DNA of 64,000 nucleotides from Aedes albopictus (Eukaryota > Arthropoda > Insecta > Diptera > Culicidae), in NCBI RefSeq assembly GCF_035046485.1, contig NC_085137.1, positions 10,990,252-11,054,251 on the forward strand. Reading direction: 5' to 3'. This document shows positions 1-10,760 of this stretch, one piece after another (positions within the stretch are counted from its first letter, which is position 1; each line of letters begins with the position of its first letter). The notes beneath the pieces were generated by a model that was not told where the DNA came from, made no database searches, and saw only the letters and a list, made by a program, of their open reading frames with translations. The position numbers were made by a program, and so were the translations under genes.

Positions 1-880
1 TTTTCAATAATTACAAAAATGTCATGTTTTGCAAATTGAAATAATTTTTCTTATTTGCATTTTTTTTACTTTTAAAGCGTATTGACATTTTTCAATGTTA
101 TGAAAGTTCACATGATTATCTAAAAGTCCCATACATAACTTTTTTGTAGCTAATGTCATTTTTAAGTTATATTGAGTAAAAAACGGTCAAATACTTTAGA
201 CCTTTTCAAATATTAGTCTAGGTAAATAAAAAAAACAACGTATGCAATCTTGCTTTAAAATACGTCTTTAAAGCTAAGAAATTCCATCGGATTCTGAGAC
301 AGTTTTGCCAAACCCCTACGGCGAGTTTGCGTGAATTCGTCATACACTCTAAAAACACAACCGAAAATGTTCAAAGTGCCATAACTTTTTTGTACATTTT
401 TTTTACCATTATGAAATTTCTACAGATGGTAGCTAACAGAATGAACTTTATTCTCACAAAATATCACGAAGGTAAAAAAATAACTTTTTGAGATATTTAA
501 TTTTTAGTAACAAAATTCAGTTTTTTTAGAAGAAAAACTAAATAAATTTTTCAATGTGTATTTTTCTGAGAGCCACCATTTATTAATCTACAACTTTGCC
601 GAAGACAGTTTTCCGATCAAACAAGCAATTTCAGAGATATGATTTTTCATTTGCATGTGTTCCATTTTTTCATAGGTCCTATTTGAAAGTTAGTCGAGAC
701 TCAATAAAAAGTTTTAATATGAAAAAATAGTTATTTATATTGATTAGAACAGCTGTGCAAAATTTTATGCAAATCAAAAATGCAAAATTAAAAAAAATTG
801 ATTTTTTTCGTGCTGCTTCGGGGAAAGCCTCAATACCAAGAGTCATGTACTATGTAGAGCTAGGCACTTCTTTGCGTTAG
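1..880. other. AT-rich intergenic stretch, no gene seen
   Basis: This stretch is very AT-rich with many short A and T runs. No open frame of coding character, no RNA gene and no clear terminal repeats were seen. It may be an old transposon remnant, but no diagnostic feature supports a family. Confidence 0.5.
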
Positions 881-1011
881 GTTGTGCTGAGTTTTTCTCT
901 CCCACCATTCAGTGCCGTCTGCACGAACGCAGACTGGGTCGCAGGACACTCGAAAGCCACTTCACTAACAAAGTGTGCACAACATGCTTGCACTTGGGGC
1001 GGCGACGGCAC

Positions 1012-1018
1012 TATAAAA
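1012..1018 (+). promoter_or_regulatory. TATA box of the small secreted-protein gene
   Basis: TATAAAA stands in a locally GC-rich stretch within otherwise AT-rich DNA, about 300 bp upstream of the first ATG of the signal-peptide exon. Transcription would start near 1040. Between there and 1314 no ATG occurs on the plus strand, so the first AUG of such a transcript would be the proposed start codon. No experimental start site is known to me. Confidence 0.55.
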
Positions 1019-1313
1019 CACTTTTGGCCCTCGCGTGCGTACTGCAAGAAGGGCACACACATTCCACTCGCTGGAACCCCGGCAGCCAGCGACCGAAGAC
1101 GGCACACGGCACTAAGAGCGAGCACCCACTCGAGGAATAATCAATTCTTTTTGTTTTCCAGGCCGTGACTTGGCTTTAGTCGGCGTTCGTCCATCCCCGG
1201 TGAAACAACAGAACAACAAGAATCCTTGGTGGTGGTGAATCTCTTGGTGAAAGTTGGTCGATTGGTGTGAAGGACGACAGTTTGACCTCCTCCCGCCCGC
1301 ATCCGGTAAAGCC

Positions 1314-1433
1314 ATGCAGATTGTGGGACTGCTGGTGGCACTCCTGTTGGCCCTGTGTCTCGGAACGGTCCGGTGTTGGCCGGTCTCCAATCCGGAGATG
1401 GTCGACAGTTTGATCTTCAGCAACCCGGAAGTG
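1314..1433 (+). CDS. Exon 1 of an unrecognised small secreted protein (signal peptide)
   Basis: The exon encodes 40 residues. An ATG in good context (aaagccATG) is followed by a classical signal peptide: a short polar start, then an L/V/A-rich core (residues 3-16), then a likely cleavage region around Cys21 (VRC before WPV). The mature part begins WPVSNPEMVDSL and contains the motif SNPE twice. A donor GTAAAG at 1434 ends the exon in phase 0; unspliced reading would stop at 1496 in low-complexity sequence. Codons are GC-rich compared with the surroundings. I do not recognise the family. A secreted peptide or hormone precursor is possible, but that is inference from the signal peptide and small size only. 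Confidence 0.65.
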
Positions 1434-1499
1434 GTAAAGATAGTTTGTGCGATTTGTTCTAAGAATAATGCCAGTAACGACAAACACTTCTTATAAATA

Positions 1500-2810
1500 G
1501 TTAATAACAGAAGTTGGGATCCATTTTTAACTGTCTTTGTTGTTGCATTGCATCTAGCGTGATTTGTTATGTAAATTAAGCCATAAGCAGAAATAGATTC
1601 ATTGTTCAATTTTTGAGCTGCACTGAGCACATAGTTTGGAATATCTTAGTGGTGTTATCTTGGACTCTGGCTATTAATAAATCGTTACGTTTTGCCTTAG
1701 GTGTACAAGTGTACTGAAAGGCTATATGTTCACTCAAAAAACGAATTTCGATAGAAGGCTCGGAGGGTCAAGTCACATATACCAATCAACTCTGTTCGAC
1801 GAATTGAGATGATGTCTGTATGTGTGTATGTATGTATGTCTGTGCGCAAAAAAAGTTCCCTCACTTTTGAGGCACTTGCCATTGGCCGATTTTTCCGATT
1901 ATAGCTCGAATCGAACCGGAATTCAACCGCATTGTTTGCTATTGGAAATGGTCCGGATCGGTCAAGGCGTTCCAGAGTTAAAACCATTTCAGTGGACCGA
2001 ACCAGCACCGGTTTAACTGACCGTATACAACACTGAACCACTGAACTCTTCTAGATACGAAATCTCGATATTTTTTTGTTTTCAAGGTCACTAGAAATTA
2101 TGCACTTTAGTGCTGAGCGGTATTAGCGTGTAGCAATGACAACATTTTTGGCGGAAGTCTTGCGAAGTTTGCATGCAAACTAACTTTTTTCAACCTTTGA
2201 AATGACTTCCTCACAGAGAATTGTAATACATTCTTGATATTTTTGGTAGATAAGATGCCTTATACTGTCTTGGCGTGTACTCAGCTGACTGAAAAATTTA
2301 TAGCAAATTCTATAAAACAAATACAATTGCATTATGGCTTCGGTAGATTACTGACAAGATGTGTGATTAATTAATTCCAATGCTGTCATGGTAAAGACTG
2401 ATAGCAAATTGAAAACTAATTTTGATGTTGTGATATTGCAAATTTTGATAACTCAGGTTGTTGTCATTTTTGTCGTTTTAACGGTTGAACATCAAAAATG
2501 AGAACAAGAAGATGTTCCTGTGACAGCAAATTGAAAACAATTCCTGCTATCGATGATACCAAATTTATAACTGATTTTGTTATCAGCGCAATAAAAATGA
2601 AATATCGTTAAATGTAGAGTGTTTTGGATGATATCAAATCATAAATGCAATAGTAGAATTGCAATAATGACATATCCCTAGAATTATTAAACATAGATTA
2701 CTGAAAGATTCAAAACTATTCTAACACTGAATATTTACCTACATTTAAAGTGACAGCAAAACGAAAACAAAATTTGAAACCAAATTTCAGCGCTCCTGCA
2801 CTGGTACCTT
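1500..2810. other. Intronic AT-rich DNA with dispersed-repeat remnants
   Basis: This is non-coding sequence inside the proposed 9.2-kb intron. A stretch at about 1738-2040 contains a short TGTATG/TGTATGTATG run followed by moderately GC-rich sequence and resembles a dispersed mosquito repeat. The phrase GACAGCAAA(A/T)TGAAAAC recurs near 2520 and 2750. No intact element boundaries were resolved. Confidence 0.4.
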
Positions 2811-2812
2811 TC

Positions 2813-3985
2813 CATGGATGAATTCCTGGAGCAATCTCTGAAGAAATCGCTTCAACAATTCCTGAAGGAACTGCAGGAACTATTTCTGGAATAATTCATG
2901 AAACAACTTTTGAAGAAATCCCTGATGAAATTTCTGAAGCAATTCAAGGAATATTGAAAGAGTTTCTAAAGATATCTTCAAAAGTGTCGCTAAAGAAATT
3001 TCAGAAGGAATTTTGAAAAAAATCTGAAGAAAATTCAAAATGAGTTCCTGAAAGAATCTCTGAAAAAAAAAACAGAAATATTTTAAGAATCCGTAGATGG
3101 ATTATTTGAAGAAATTCCAGAAGAATACCTGAAGAAAAACCTGAAAACTCCTGCTGGAATTCCTAACAAAATCTCTTGAGACATTTAAAAAAAAAAACCT
3201 GGAGAAATGCCATAATAAAAATCCTAAATATTTTTTTAAACAAATTACTGGAGGAATCTACAGAGGAATTCCTCGAGGTACACTTGGAGGAACTTCTAAG
3301 AAAATATATAGAGGAAGGCCAGGCGGAATTTCTGATGAAATCTCTATGTAAATTTCTGCAGAAATCTGCAAGAATGTCTTCAAGCTTTTCCATAAGAATC
3401 TTTATAAGAATTTCTAAAGGAATCTGTAGAAAAAAATCTGAAGGAGTCCCTGAAGGATTTTTTAAGACTTAATTCAAACCCTTGTAGCAATTTTTGGAAG
3501 AGAAACGTTTTGAAAATCTTGGGAATTTCCTTAATAATCTCTTACAGAATTTTTAAAGCAATCCTTGGAGAACATTATTTAGGAAGTTTCTGAGAAAATT
3601 TTAAAATACTTCTGAATTACTGATTCCGTACCCGTAAATAAATCATTTTCTAAAATAATCTATGGAGTATTTTTGAGAAAGTTCATGCAAGATTTTCTAG
3701 ATGAATGCTTAAAAAAAATTTGGAGGCATCTATGGAAAAAAGCAAGAATCTAAGCAAGATCTTGAAGTATTTACTAAAGGAATCCATGCCACACTTTTGG
3801 AAGCTATCTGTGCAAGATTTTCTCAAGAAGTTCTTTGGGAAATTTCTGGAGGACATTCTACAGTCTAAATGAATCGCTAGAAGATATTGTGAAAGAATTT
3901 CTTTAGGATTTCCTGAATGATTTTTTTAAAAGTAAATCTACGAGGAGTTTTCAAAGGAGTCTCTGAAAGAATTTCTTTAATAATC
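2813..3985. repeat. Degenerate 12-bp repeat array, TGGAGGAATTCC orientation
   Basis: Diverged units of about 12 bp based on TGGAGGAATTCC (variants CTGAAGGAATTCC, GAAGAAATTTCT) run continuously. The open frames in it are periodic peptides and not genes. Divergence is high, so exact unit boundaries are not definable by eye. Confidence 0.8.
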
Positions 3986-3990
3986 CCTAT

Positions 3991-4052
3991 AGAGACGAGC
4001 CAGCCAAGGGCTGAAAGACTCTTTAATAAAGACAAATCAATCAATTTAAGAA
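3991..4052 (+). mobile_element. Short retroelement 3' tail with TCAA repeats
   Basis: The sequence contains GCCAGCCAAGGGCTGAAAGA, then TTTAATAAAGACAAATCAATCAAT. The same tail occurs at 62599-62654 (with target duplication) and, shorter, at 42980-43017. This looks like a severely 5'-truncated non-LTR element with a simple-repeat tail. No clear target duplication was seen at this copy. Confidence 0.6.
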
Positions 4053-4144
4053 TCCTTGGGAGATTTTTTTCAGGAACAAATGAAAGATTTTTATGAATCT
4101 TAGGATGGATTTCAGCAAGGGTCCATGAAAGAAATATCGAAAAA

Positions 4145-4520
4145 GGTGTCTGGCCATTTGGCCGAAAAGGTCATTTGGCCAAACGCCGTTTGGCCGAATT
4201 GTGATCAAATGTACTCTGATGTGAGGATAAACTCCGGGTAACATTATAGCTGCCAATATGATCATCAGAAATATTTCCTTCTTTTAATCATAGACTATTC
4301 TTTCTAGTTTTATCATTGAGGGATCAGTTGGCGTTGAAACAGCGAATAGTTTTCCTTCTTATGGTTCAAGGCTATTCTTTCGAGTTATACTGAAGTAGAG
4401 AACAGTGGCATGCTCACTTGAGCTTATCATTCACTGTTCGGCTAAACGGCGTTCGGCCAAATGTGCCTTTCAACCAAATGGCGTTCGACCAAACGATATT
4501 CGGCCAAATGACCCGGAACC
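4145..4520. mobile_element. 376-bp MITE with 9-bp target duplication (Mutator-like)
   Basis: The 9-bp word ATCGAAAAA lies at 4136-4144 and again at 4521-4529. The enclosed element has related ends: the left begins GGTGTCTGGCCATTTGGCCG, and the right, reversed, begins GGTTCCGGGTCATTTGGCCG. Near both ends the motif ATTTGGCCGAACG is repeated. A 9-bp duplication is characteristic of the Mutator superfamily; assignment rests on that and is inference. No transposase is encoded. Confidence 0.7.
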
Positions 4521-4529
4521 ATCGAAAAA

Positions 4530-5916
4530 TCGGCGGAAGTTTTTTTTATTTGTAAAGAAATCTCGGGAAGAAAATCTGGAGATATTTCTGAAGAAAATTT
4601 TAGTCGAACCTAGAATAAAAGCCATGGGAGATTTTCTGAAAGAATCCCCCGATAAATTTGTGAAGAAACCCCTAGCTTTGAGAAGGGCAGCATCTATAGG
4701 AATCCTAGCAGAAAATTCCGGAATGGATCCCACAGTTTTCCGTAGAGGAATTTCTAAAGAAAGTCCCTGGAGGAATTTCTATAGAAATCCCAGAAAGGTT
4801 TATTTAGATTTTCAAAAAAAAAAAAAAAATCCCTGGAGCAATTTGTAAAGCAAACCCCGGATAAAGTTTTGGAATGAATCCTTGAGAGTATGCTAAGAAG
4901 AATTTAGGGAATTTATGGAATGGAATTTAGGGAATCTCTGGAGAAATTTTTGAATAAATGTCTTTAGAAATATCTGAAGGAATCTCTGAACGAATTTTTG
5001 CAAGAACCCCTGGAGAAATTTTTGCTCAAATGCATTGATGTTTTTTTAGAAAAAAAAATGAGAAATTTTAGAAGTGAACCATGCAAGATGTTTTCAAAGA
5101 ATTATTTGTGGAGTTTGTAGAATAGGATGAATTTGTAAACAAATCCCTGAAGAAAATTTCGGAATGAATCCATGGAAGTTTTATTGAAAGAATCGGTAAG
5201 AGAATTTTTGACCGAATACTCGGACAAATTTCCTAAATCTCTCCAGCTATTCCAAGAAAAATTACCATGATGAACTGAGAAAATCAATACAAACTTCCTG
5301 GAGAAAACTCTAAGGATCTTCTACAGGAATCCTTGAGTGAACTCCAGCAGAAATCCGTGAAGCAACTTCTGGAGGAATGTCTGAAGGAATTTCTAAATAA
5401 ATCCCTGGATAAATTTCTGGATGAATTGCTCTGAAGGAGTTCCTGGATGAATCTCTCATAAAAATCTAGAAAAAAAACCCTCCGGACACTCCAAGTGAAA
5501 AACTTTTAGGAATTCTAAGAAGAATTCCTAGAAAAATCCTTTATGGAGTTCCTGGAGGAATCTCTGAAGGAACTCTAGGAGGAGTTCCTGTACAAATCAA
5601 TGAAGGAGTTCCTAGAGAAATTTCTGAGGAAATTTGGTAACAAATTCTTGAAGGAATTCATGGAGAAATCCGTTTAAACAATTCCAGGAAAAATCCCCTT
5701 CTAGGAAGAAATTCTTTGAAGAATCCCTGAAATAATTCCTGTACAAATCACTGAAGGAGTTCCTGGACGTATCCGCGAAGGAGTTAATGAAGAAATCCCT
5801 CATGGAATTCCTGGAAAAAATCCCACAAAAAATCAAGGAGAAATGCCTGATAGAGTTCCTGAAGAGTTCCAGGAGGAATTCCTAAAGGAGTTCCTGCAGA
5901 AAACTCTAAAAGAATT
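4530..5916. repeat. 12-bp repeat array, continued
   Basis: This is the same degenerate TGGAGGAATTCC-type repeat as left of the MITE, which therefore inserted into the array. Open frames here are repeat shadows. Confidence 0.75.
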
Positions 5917-5922
5917 CCTAGT

Positions 5923-6178
5923 TCTTCTTCTGTATGGCTCGACGTTCCCACTGGAACTTGGCCTGCCTTTCTCCAACTTATTGTTCTTTGAGCACTCCCT
6001 GTTATTAATTGGAGAGCTTTCTTTGCCAGCCATTGCATGAATAAGTATATTGTGAGGCAAGCACAATGATACACTATGACCAGGGAGTCGAGAAAATTTT
6101 CCCGACCGGAACGGGAATCGAACCCGCCGTCTCCGGATTGACAATCAAAAGCCTTAACCACTAGGCTAACTGGAGACC
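5923..6178 (-). mobile_element. tRNA-derived SINE (Feilai-like), minus strand
   Basis: On the minus strand a tRNA-like head (A-box region AGCCTAGTGGTTAAGGC, B box GGTTCGATTCC) begins near 6178. It is followed by a unique body and an AGAAGAA tail near 5923. CCTAGT flanks both ends (5917-5922 and 6179-6184) as a short target duplication. The layout matches the Aedes SINE type known as Feilai, named from memory and not checked. It is inserted in the 12-bp array. Confidence 0.75.
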
Positions 6179-6184
6179 CCTAGT

Positions 6185-7550
6185 GAAAACCCTTCAAGAT
6201 CTTCTGGAGAATTCCGTGAAGGAGTTCCTGGAAAAAAAACCTTGAAGGAATTTGAGAAGAAATTCCTGTAGGTTCCTGTAGATTCTAAGATTAATTCCTA
6301 CAAGAATTCCTGAGAAATCCTTGGAAAAATCTCGGAAGGAATTCCTGAAGAAGGACCTTTCCATGAAGGAGTTCCTGCAGAAATACATGAAGGAGTTCCT
6401 GGAGAATTCTCTGAAGGAGTTCTTGGGGAAATACCTGGGGAAATTTGAGAAGAAATTCCTGGAGACATCTCTTCATAAATTCCAAGAGAAATTCCTCAAA
6501 GATTTCCAGGAAAATCCCTGAAGCATTTTTTGAAGAAATTCAAGAAAAAAATCTTTAAGGAATACTCGAAGAATTCCTGGAGAAATCACTTAAGGAGTTT
6601 CTGGTGAGCATGAAGGAGTTCCCTCAAGGAAGTCCAGGAAAATTCCACAAGAAATTCTAGGGAAAATTCCTGAAAGAACTCTTACTCGAATCCCTGAAGA
6701 GTTCCTTGAAAAATCCCTGGAAGAGTCCTTGGAGAAATCTCTGAAGGAGTTCCAAGAGGAATTCGTGAAGAAGTTCCTGGAGAAATCTCTGGTTTTCAGA
6801 AGAAATCCGTCAAGTAATTCAAGAAGAAATCCATAAAGAAATTCCTGGAGGAATCACAGAGGGAGTTCTTGGAGGAATCCCTGGAGGAATTCCTGTAGAA
6901 ATCCTTCAGGGAATTCCTGGAAAAATCCCTGAAGGAACTTAAAGAGAAATTCCTCAAAGAACTCCATGAGAAATCTCTTAAGGAATTCCTAGAAAAAATC
7001 CCTAGAATCCCTGAAAGAACTGCTGGAGAAATCCCTGATGAAATTCCTAAACGAATCCTTAAGGAAACTCCTGGAATAATCTCTGAAGAAATTTCTGAAG
7101 GAATCTCTGAAAAAAATCTTGAAGAAATCCCAGAAAAAACTTCTGGAAGAATCCTTGAAATAACGCCGGGAGACACCTCTATCAGAACTTCTAGAGGAAT
7201 GTTTGAAGGAGTTCCTGAATGAATCCCTGAATAAATTCCTGGAGGAACCACTGAAGAACTTCCAGTATCAATCCCTGATGGAATTCCTAAGGAATAATTG
7301 AAGAACTTTCTGACGGAATTTCTGAGTGAACCCCAGGAGAAACCCTTGACAGAGCTTTTAAGGAACTTCCTATTGAAACATCCTGGAGAGATCTCTGAAG
7401 AAATTCCCGGAGGAATCCGAGACGAAAATCATTGAGGAATCTTTGAAGGAACTACTAGAGAAATCCTTGAACTAACTTTAGCAAAATGTTCTGATGGAAC
7501 TTTTGGAGAAATTCCTGAAGGAATTCTTGGAAGATTGGCAGATTTTCTTC
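6185..7550. repeat. 12-bp repeat array, well preserved
   Basis: GAAGGAATTCCTGGAGAAATC-like units fill this interval in the same orientation as upstream, with EcoRI-type GAATTC cores. All long open frames on both strands here have four-residue periodicity. Confidence 0.8.
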
Positions 7551-7637
7551 TGGAGAAGCATCACTCTGCGGACAGGCGTCGCGGTCCGCCAATTTTTTAT
7601 TCATTGAATGTCCTCTGATGCTTAGCTTCGCTTGGGG

Positions 7638-8578
7638 ATCGCCGTTCCTCGGGTAGAAGTGAAATACTGACGATCAGAACGTGATATTGGTTTGATTGAT
7701 ATAAGAGATAAAAGATCTGAAAATAATATCTGAAAATGTTCCTGGAACATCTGAACAATATCTAAAATTGATATTCCAAGATCAAACGAATAGCTTGCTG
7801 CTATTGGTTAGATCTTACAAAATCTAATTTTGATCTGATGATGATGTTCCAGGAGTAAATTTTAGATGTTATTTTCAGATCTTTTATCTCTTATATCAAT
7901 CAAACCAATATCACATTTTGATTTCAATATCGAAATATGCTATTATTGAGCTCTTTTCCTCTACCCGGGTCAGGATTGACGGTGACGTTGAATCGGTGCA
8001 AATTTCAAGGAATTTCTAGAATTTACAATTCTTCGTTCTTTAGTTTGTTCCGACAATCGAGTTTAGGGACACTTCCTATCATGTCCAGCATAGAACTCGT
8101 TGCAGATTGTTGGTCTCGGGCAACCGAAAGGGACAAACGCTAGCATGAACGCAGAAAGGAAAAACGGTTTCAAGGGCAAGACGATCATTTTTTATGTTTT
8201 ACTTGTTGAACGCTGTCTTGTTTGTGGTTTGGTGTTGTGGATTGGTATCTAAGCCCGAGTAGAGGAAAAGAGCTCGATAATAGCATGTTTTGATATGGAG
8301 ATCAAAAAGTGATATGGGTTTGATTGACATAAGAGATAAAAGATCTAAAAATAAAATCAAAAATTTACTCCTGGAAAATCATTACCAAATCATATTTAGA
8401 TTTTTTAAGATCTAACCAATAGCAGCGAGCTATTCGTATGATCTTGAAATATCAAATTTTGATATTGTTCAGATGTTCCAGGAACATTTTCAGATATTAT
8501 TTTCAGATCTTTTATCTCTTATATCAATCAAACCAATATCATGTTTTGATCGTCAGTATTTTACCTCTACCCGGGAGC
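7638..8578. repeat. 940-bp nested inverted repeat with MITEs in both arms
   Basis: The left arm (~7638-7972) and right arm (~8246-8578) are inverted copies. Both start at a CGGGTAGA(G/A) end, pass ATACTGACGATCA, contain a palindromic MITE-like unit (about 7683-7915 and 8305-8551), then GCTATTAT(T/C)GAGCTCTTTT and a CTCTAC(C/T)CGGG end. The MITE-like unit has long terminal inverted repeats beginning GTGATATTGGTTTGATTGAT. Because both arms carry it, its insertion preceded the inverted duplication. The centre (7973-8245) is unrelated sequence without a recognised gene. Confidence 0.7.
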
Positions 8579-8670
8579 CGAAAGAGAGATGGATTGGTGG
8601 AAAAGGGAGTGTTCATGATGTGGGCTCGGAGTCAGATTGGTTTTATTTATCGCAAAATTACATTACCTAT

Positions 8671-8752
8671 TCTGCGGCTTAGTTGGTTAAAGCGCCGGTT
8701 CCAGGAATACGGAGTTGTGGGTTCGAATCCAACCAGAACGCGGTTTTTTTTT
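8671..8752 (+). pseudogene. tRNA-like sequence, degenerate (tRNA pseudogene or SINE head)
   Basis: A D-arm-like GCTTAGTTGGTTAAAGC, a B box GGTTCGAATCC and a following T8 run (Pol III stop-like) are in tRNA order. The D stem pairs, but the anticodon and acceptor stems pair poorly, so a functional tRNA is unlikely. Confidence 0.4.
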
Positions 8753-8759
8753 CACAAAA

Positions 8760-9419
8760 CCCATCACTCAAATAGTCAACTAGCAACTTTTTGGGCATTC
8801 TAATTACAAATTCTTCAGTATCTTTATTAACCTCATTCCATTTTCATAGAATATTTTATTGTAATGGATATTCCTATAGGTTGAAAGTCCTATACTTAAG
8901 AGAGTTTTTCAATGACCTGAAACGTCGCGATAATACACCACTATGATGAAATATCAATTGATTGCTGGTTATCCCTAAAGAAGATCTAAAGGCCTATACT
9001 CAAGAAAGTTTTTGGATAGCCTAGAACGTTTGTAGATCTCATTTTTTTTATTAAGCTCACGCTCTGTTCTGCATTGGGCTTCTCTAGAAAATCTAATATT
9101 GAAGATATTAGCATTTCTAGAGTAAGCTTAAGTGCCCTAAGCAATTCGTTTTTTTTAGCAGATTCCAATGATTTACGAGTATAATCACAAGAAAACGATC
9201 TACCGAGTCAGACAACTATCGGGATTGATCGAGAACGACGAACTTGTAGTTACATTAAGAGCTTCTACTTCCAGGTGGTGGAAATGACGCCTCCTACGTC
9301 AGAATTCAGGTCAGTATGAGAAGGAATTGCTACTGCACTCGTATATACCACTGCATCTTCACCAGTTCGTTCTTACACACAGAGTCAATTTTCTGCTAAA
9401 ACCACTGTGTTGTAAGGTA
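8760..9419. other. AT-rich intronic sequence, nothing recognised
   Basis: No periodicity, terminal repeats or coding signal were seen, apart from the possible micro-exon near 9275. Confidence 0.4.
9275..9313 (+). CDS. Possible micro-exon of the small secreted-protein gene
   Basis: A pyrimidine-rich acceptor (cttctacttccag) precedes a short GC-richer stretch starting GTGGTGGAAATGACG. Two donors are possible: GTCAGT at 9310 (35-bp exon) or GTATGA at 9314 (39-bp exon). Only the 39-bp form keeps phase 0 between the neighbouring exons; it would add 13 residues, VVEMTPPTSEFRS. The evidence is splice-site appearance and base composition only, so chance or a transposon remnant is a real alternative. 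Confidence 0.3.
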
Positions 9420-9431
9420 GAACTTTTTAGT

Positions 9432-9474
9432 TATAATTATTATCTTTATTACGAGATTTTCAGCCCAGGGCAAA
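9432..9474 (-). mobile_element. 43-bp retroelement tail with 12-bp target duplication
   Basis: GAACTTTTTAGT at 9420-9431 is repeated at 9475-9486. Between them, on the minus strand, is GGGCTGAAAATCTCGTAATA then AAGATAATAATT, similar in plan to the GGGCTGAAAG tails elsewhere in the window. It reads as an extremely truncated non-LTR retrotransposition product. Confidence 0.65.
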
Positions 9475-9486
9475 GAACTTTTTAGT

Positions 9487-10631
9487 GATTTTTCCATGAT
9501 TAGCTAGAATTTGATGTTTTTAACCATTTTTTTTCTAACTTTCTATCGATTCCTTAATGAGTTTGATAGCAGTTTTGTTGGAAAAGCGCTCAGAAAATCT
9601 CTAGATATTTCACTTCAAATTTGAGAAATTCTTTCCGAACTTCCGTTACAAATTTCTTCAAGTTATCAAGCAAAATCACTCTAAGAGCAAGTGCGTTACC
9701 ACAATGTACCGCAAAGTTCAAATCTGCTCATGATCCAAAACAACCGACACGTACTCCAATGTTCGCTGATCCACTTCTCCCACCAGATAAGAACATAAAC
9801 ATGAAATTTTCATCCCACTCCGGTATCAACTTTTTCGCCTCCATTCGAAAGCACATCACGTCCTTTAGCAACCTACTTTGGGATAGGAGCGTGCTTCGCT
9901 TGGTCACAACGTCACAGCTACAATGTATGTTGCACCTGGCGATAAGTTTTGACTAACTTTTCAAAGCGACGCGAACAACAAGAGGGCAATCAGAGTTTCC
10001 CAAGTTAACAAGATTTTCCTGAAGCAAAAAATGCTGCGAAGAAAAGGGCAACCTGATACAGAAAACGCAATCACAGGATAGATCGAGGGATTAAAAACAG
10101 TTATAAAAACTGATCATCCTGAGAATAGATTCCGTTATCCATTAGGCTAACTGGGCACGTTTCAAGAAACATTTTTCAGTTAAATAGACTGGAAGAGGTT
10201 CTTAGAACCATCAAAAAACCAAAATGAAAGGCATAAGGTTTTATGGTGTTTCTAAAAACCTCTATAAGACTTATTGGCTATCAAAATGTTACTTGTGGTT
10301 TATTGTCTGGTGTCGTTATTGTGAATTTGTTACATTTTATTTTACCACGCATTTGTAAGGTTCTATTGTATGTTTCGTAACGTGCGTGGCTTGTGAACAT
10401 TTGTAGCGTTGTATTGGATTTTCCTCGGCTGCCATACCAATCCGACTTACGACTGCTTGTGAAAGTAGTCGAGACCTGCAACCGACAGCCGAGGATAAAT
10501 GCCCATCAAAGTCCCATAAAAATGCAGAAATCCCTGTCGTTGGCAGGTCCCATCAACCCCACCCCCCATCATCGTCAATTCGACAAAAGGGATTACTGAC
10601 GCATAATTTTCCGTTTTGTTTCTCCCGTCAG
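9487..10631. other. Intron end, no gene supported
   Basis: One 111-codon open frame lies at 9621-9956, but it lacks recognisable domains and splice context, and its codon use looks like the surroundings. GGCTAACTGGGCAC near 10150 resembles a SINE head fragment. Nothing else is identified before the terminal exon. Confidence 0.35.
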
Positions 10632-10760
10632 GCGGCCCAATCGATGCGGGAGATTCCACAGTGGCACTGTCTGCGGTACTTCAAGCACGATATCCACCTG
10701 ATGCGGCGCTGTCGTAACTACCGGTTGCATATGTTGAGGCGACCGAACGATATGATCTAA
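10632..10760 (+). CDS. 3' terminal exon of the small secreted-protein gene
   Basis: A strong acceptor (tttctcccgtcag) precedes 42 codons and a TAA at 10758-10760. The exon opens in phase 0, matching the phase at the end of the exon at 1314-1433. The peptide starts AAQSMREIPQWHC and is basic, with two cysteines 14 residues apart (WHC and RRC) and several Arg pairs, ending RRPNDMI. The codons are GC-rich in AT-rich DNA. Joined directly to the signal-peptide exon it would make an 82-residue secreted precursor; extra exons inside the 9.2-kb intron cannot be excluded. The Cys pair could form a loop and the Arg pairs could be convertase sites, but both points are inference. Family not recognised. 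Confidence 0.6.
   Translation, partial: AAQSMREIPQWHCLRYFKHDIHLMRRCRNYRLHMLRRPNDMI

Noticed and set aside
884..1168. 94-codon plus-strand frame over the promoter region
   Set aside because: It spans the TATA box and leader of the secreted-protein gene, has no motif and no supporting start context.
8671..8752. Functional tRNA gene
   Set aside because: Acceptor and anticodon stems do not pair well; treated as a tRNA-like remnant.
9621..9956. 111-codon frame in the intron
   Set aside because: No known domain, no splice context and AT-biased composition like its surroundings.
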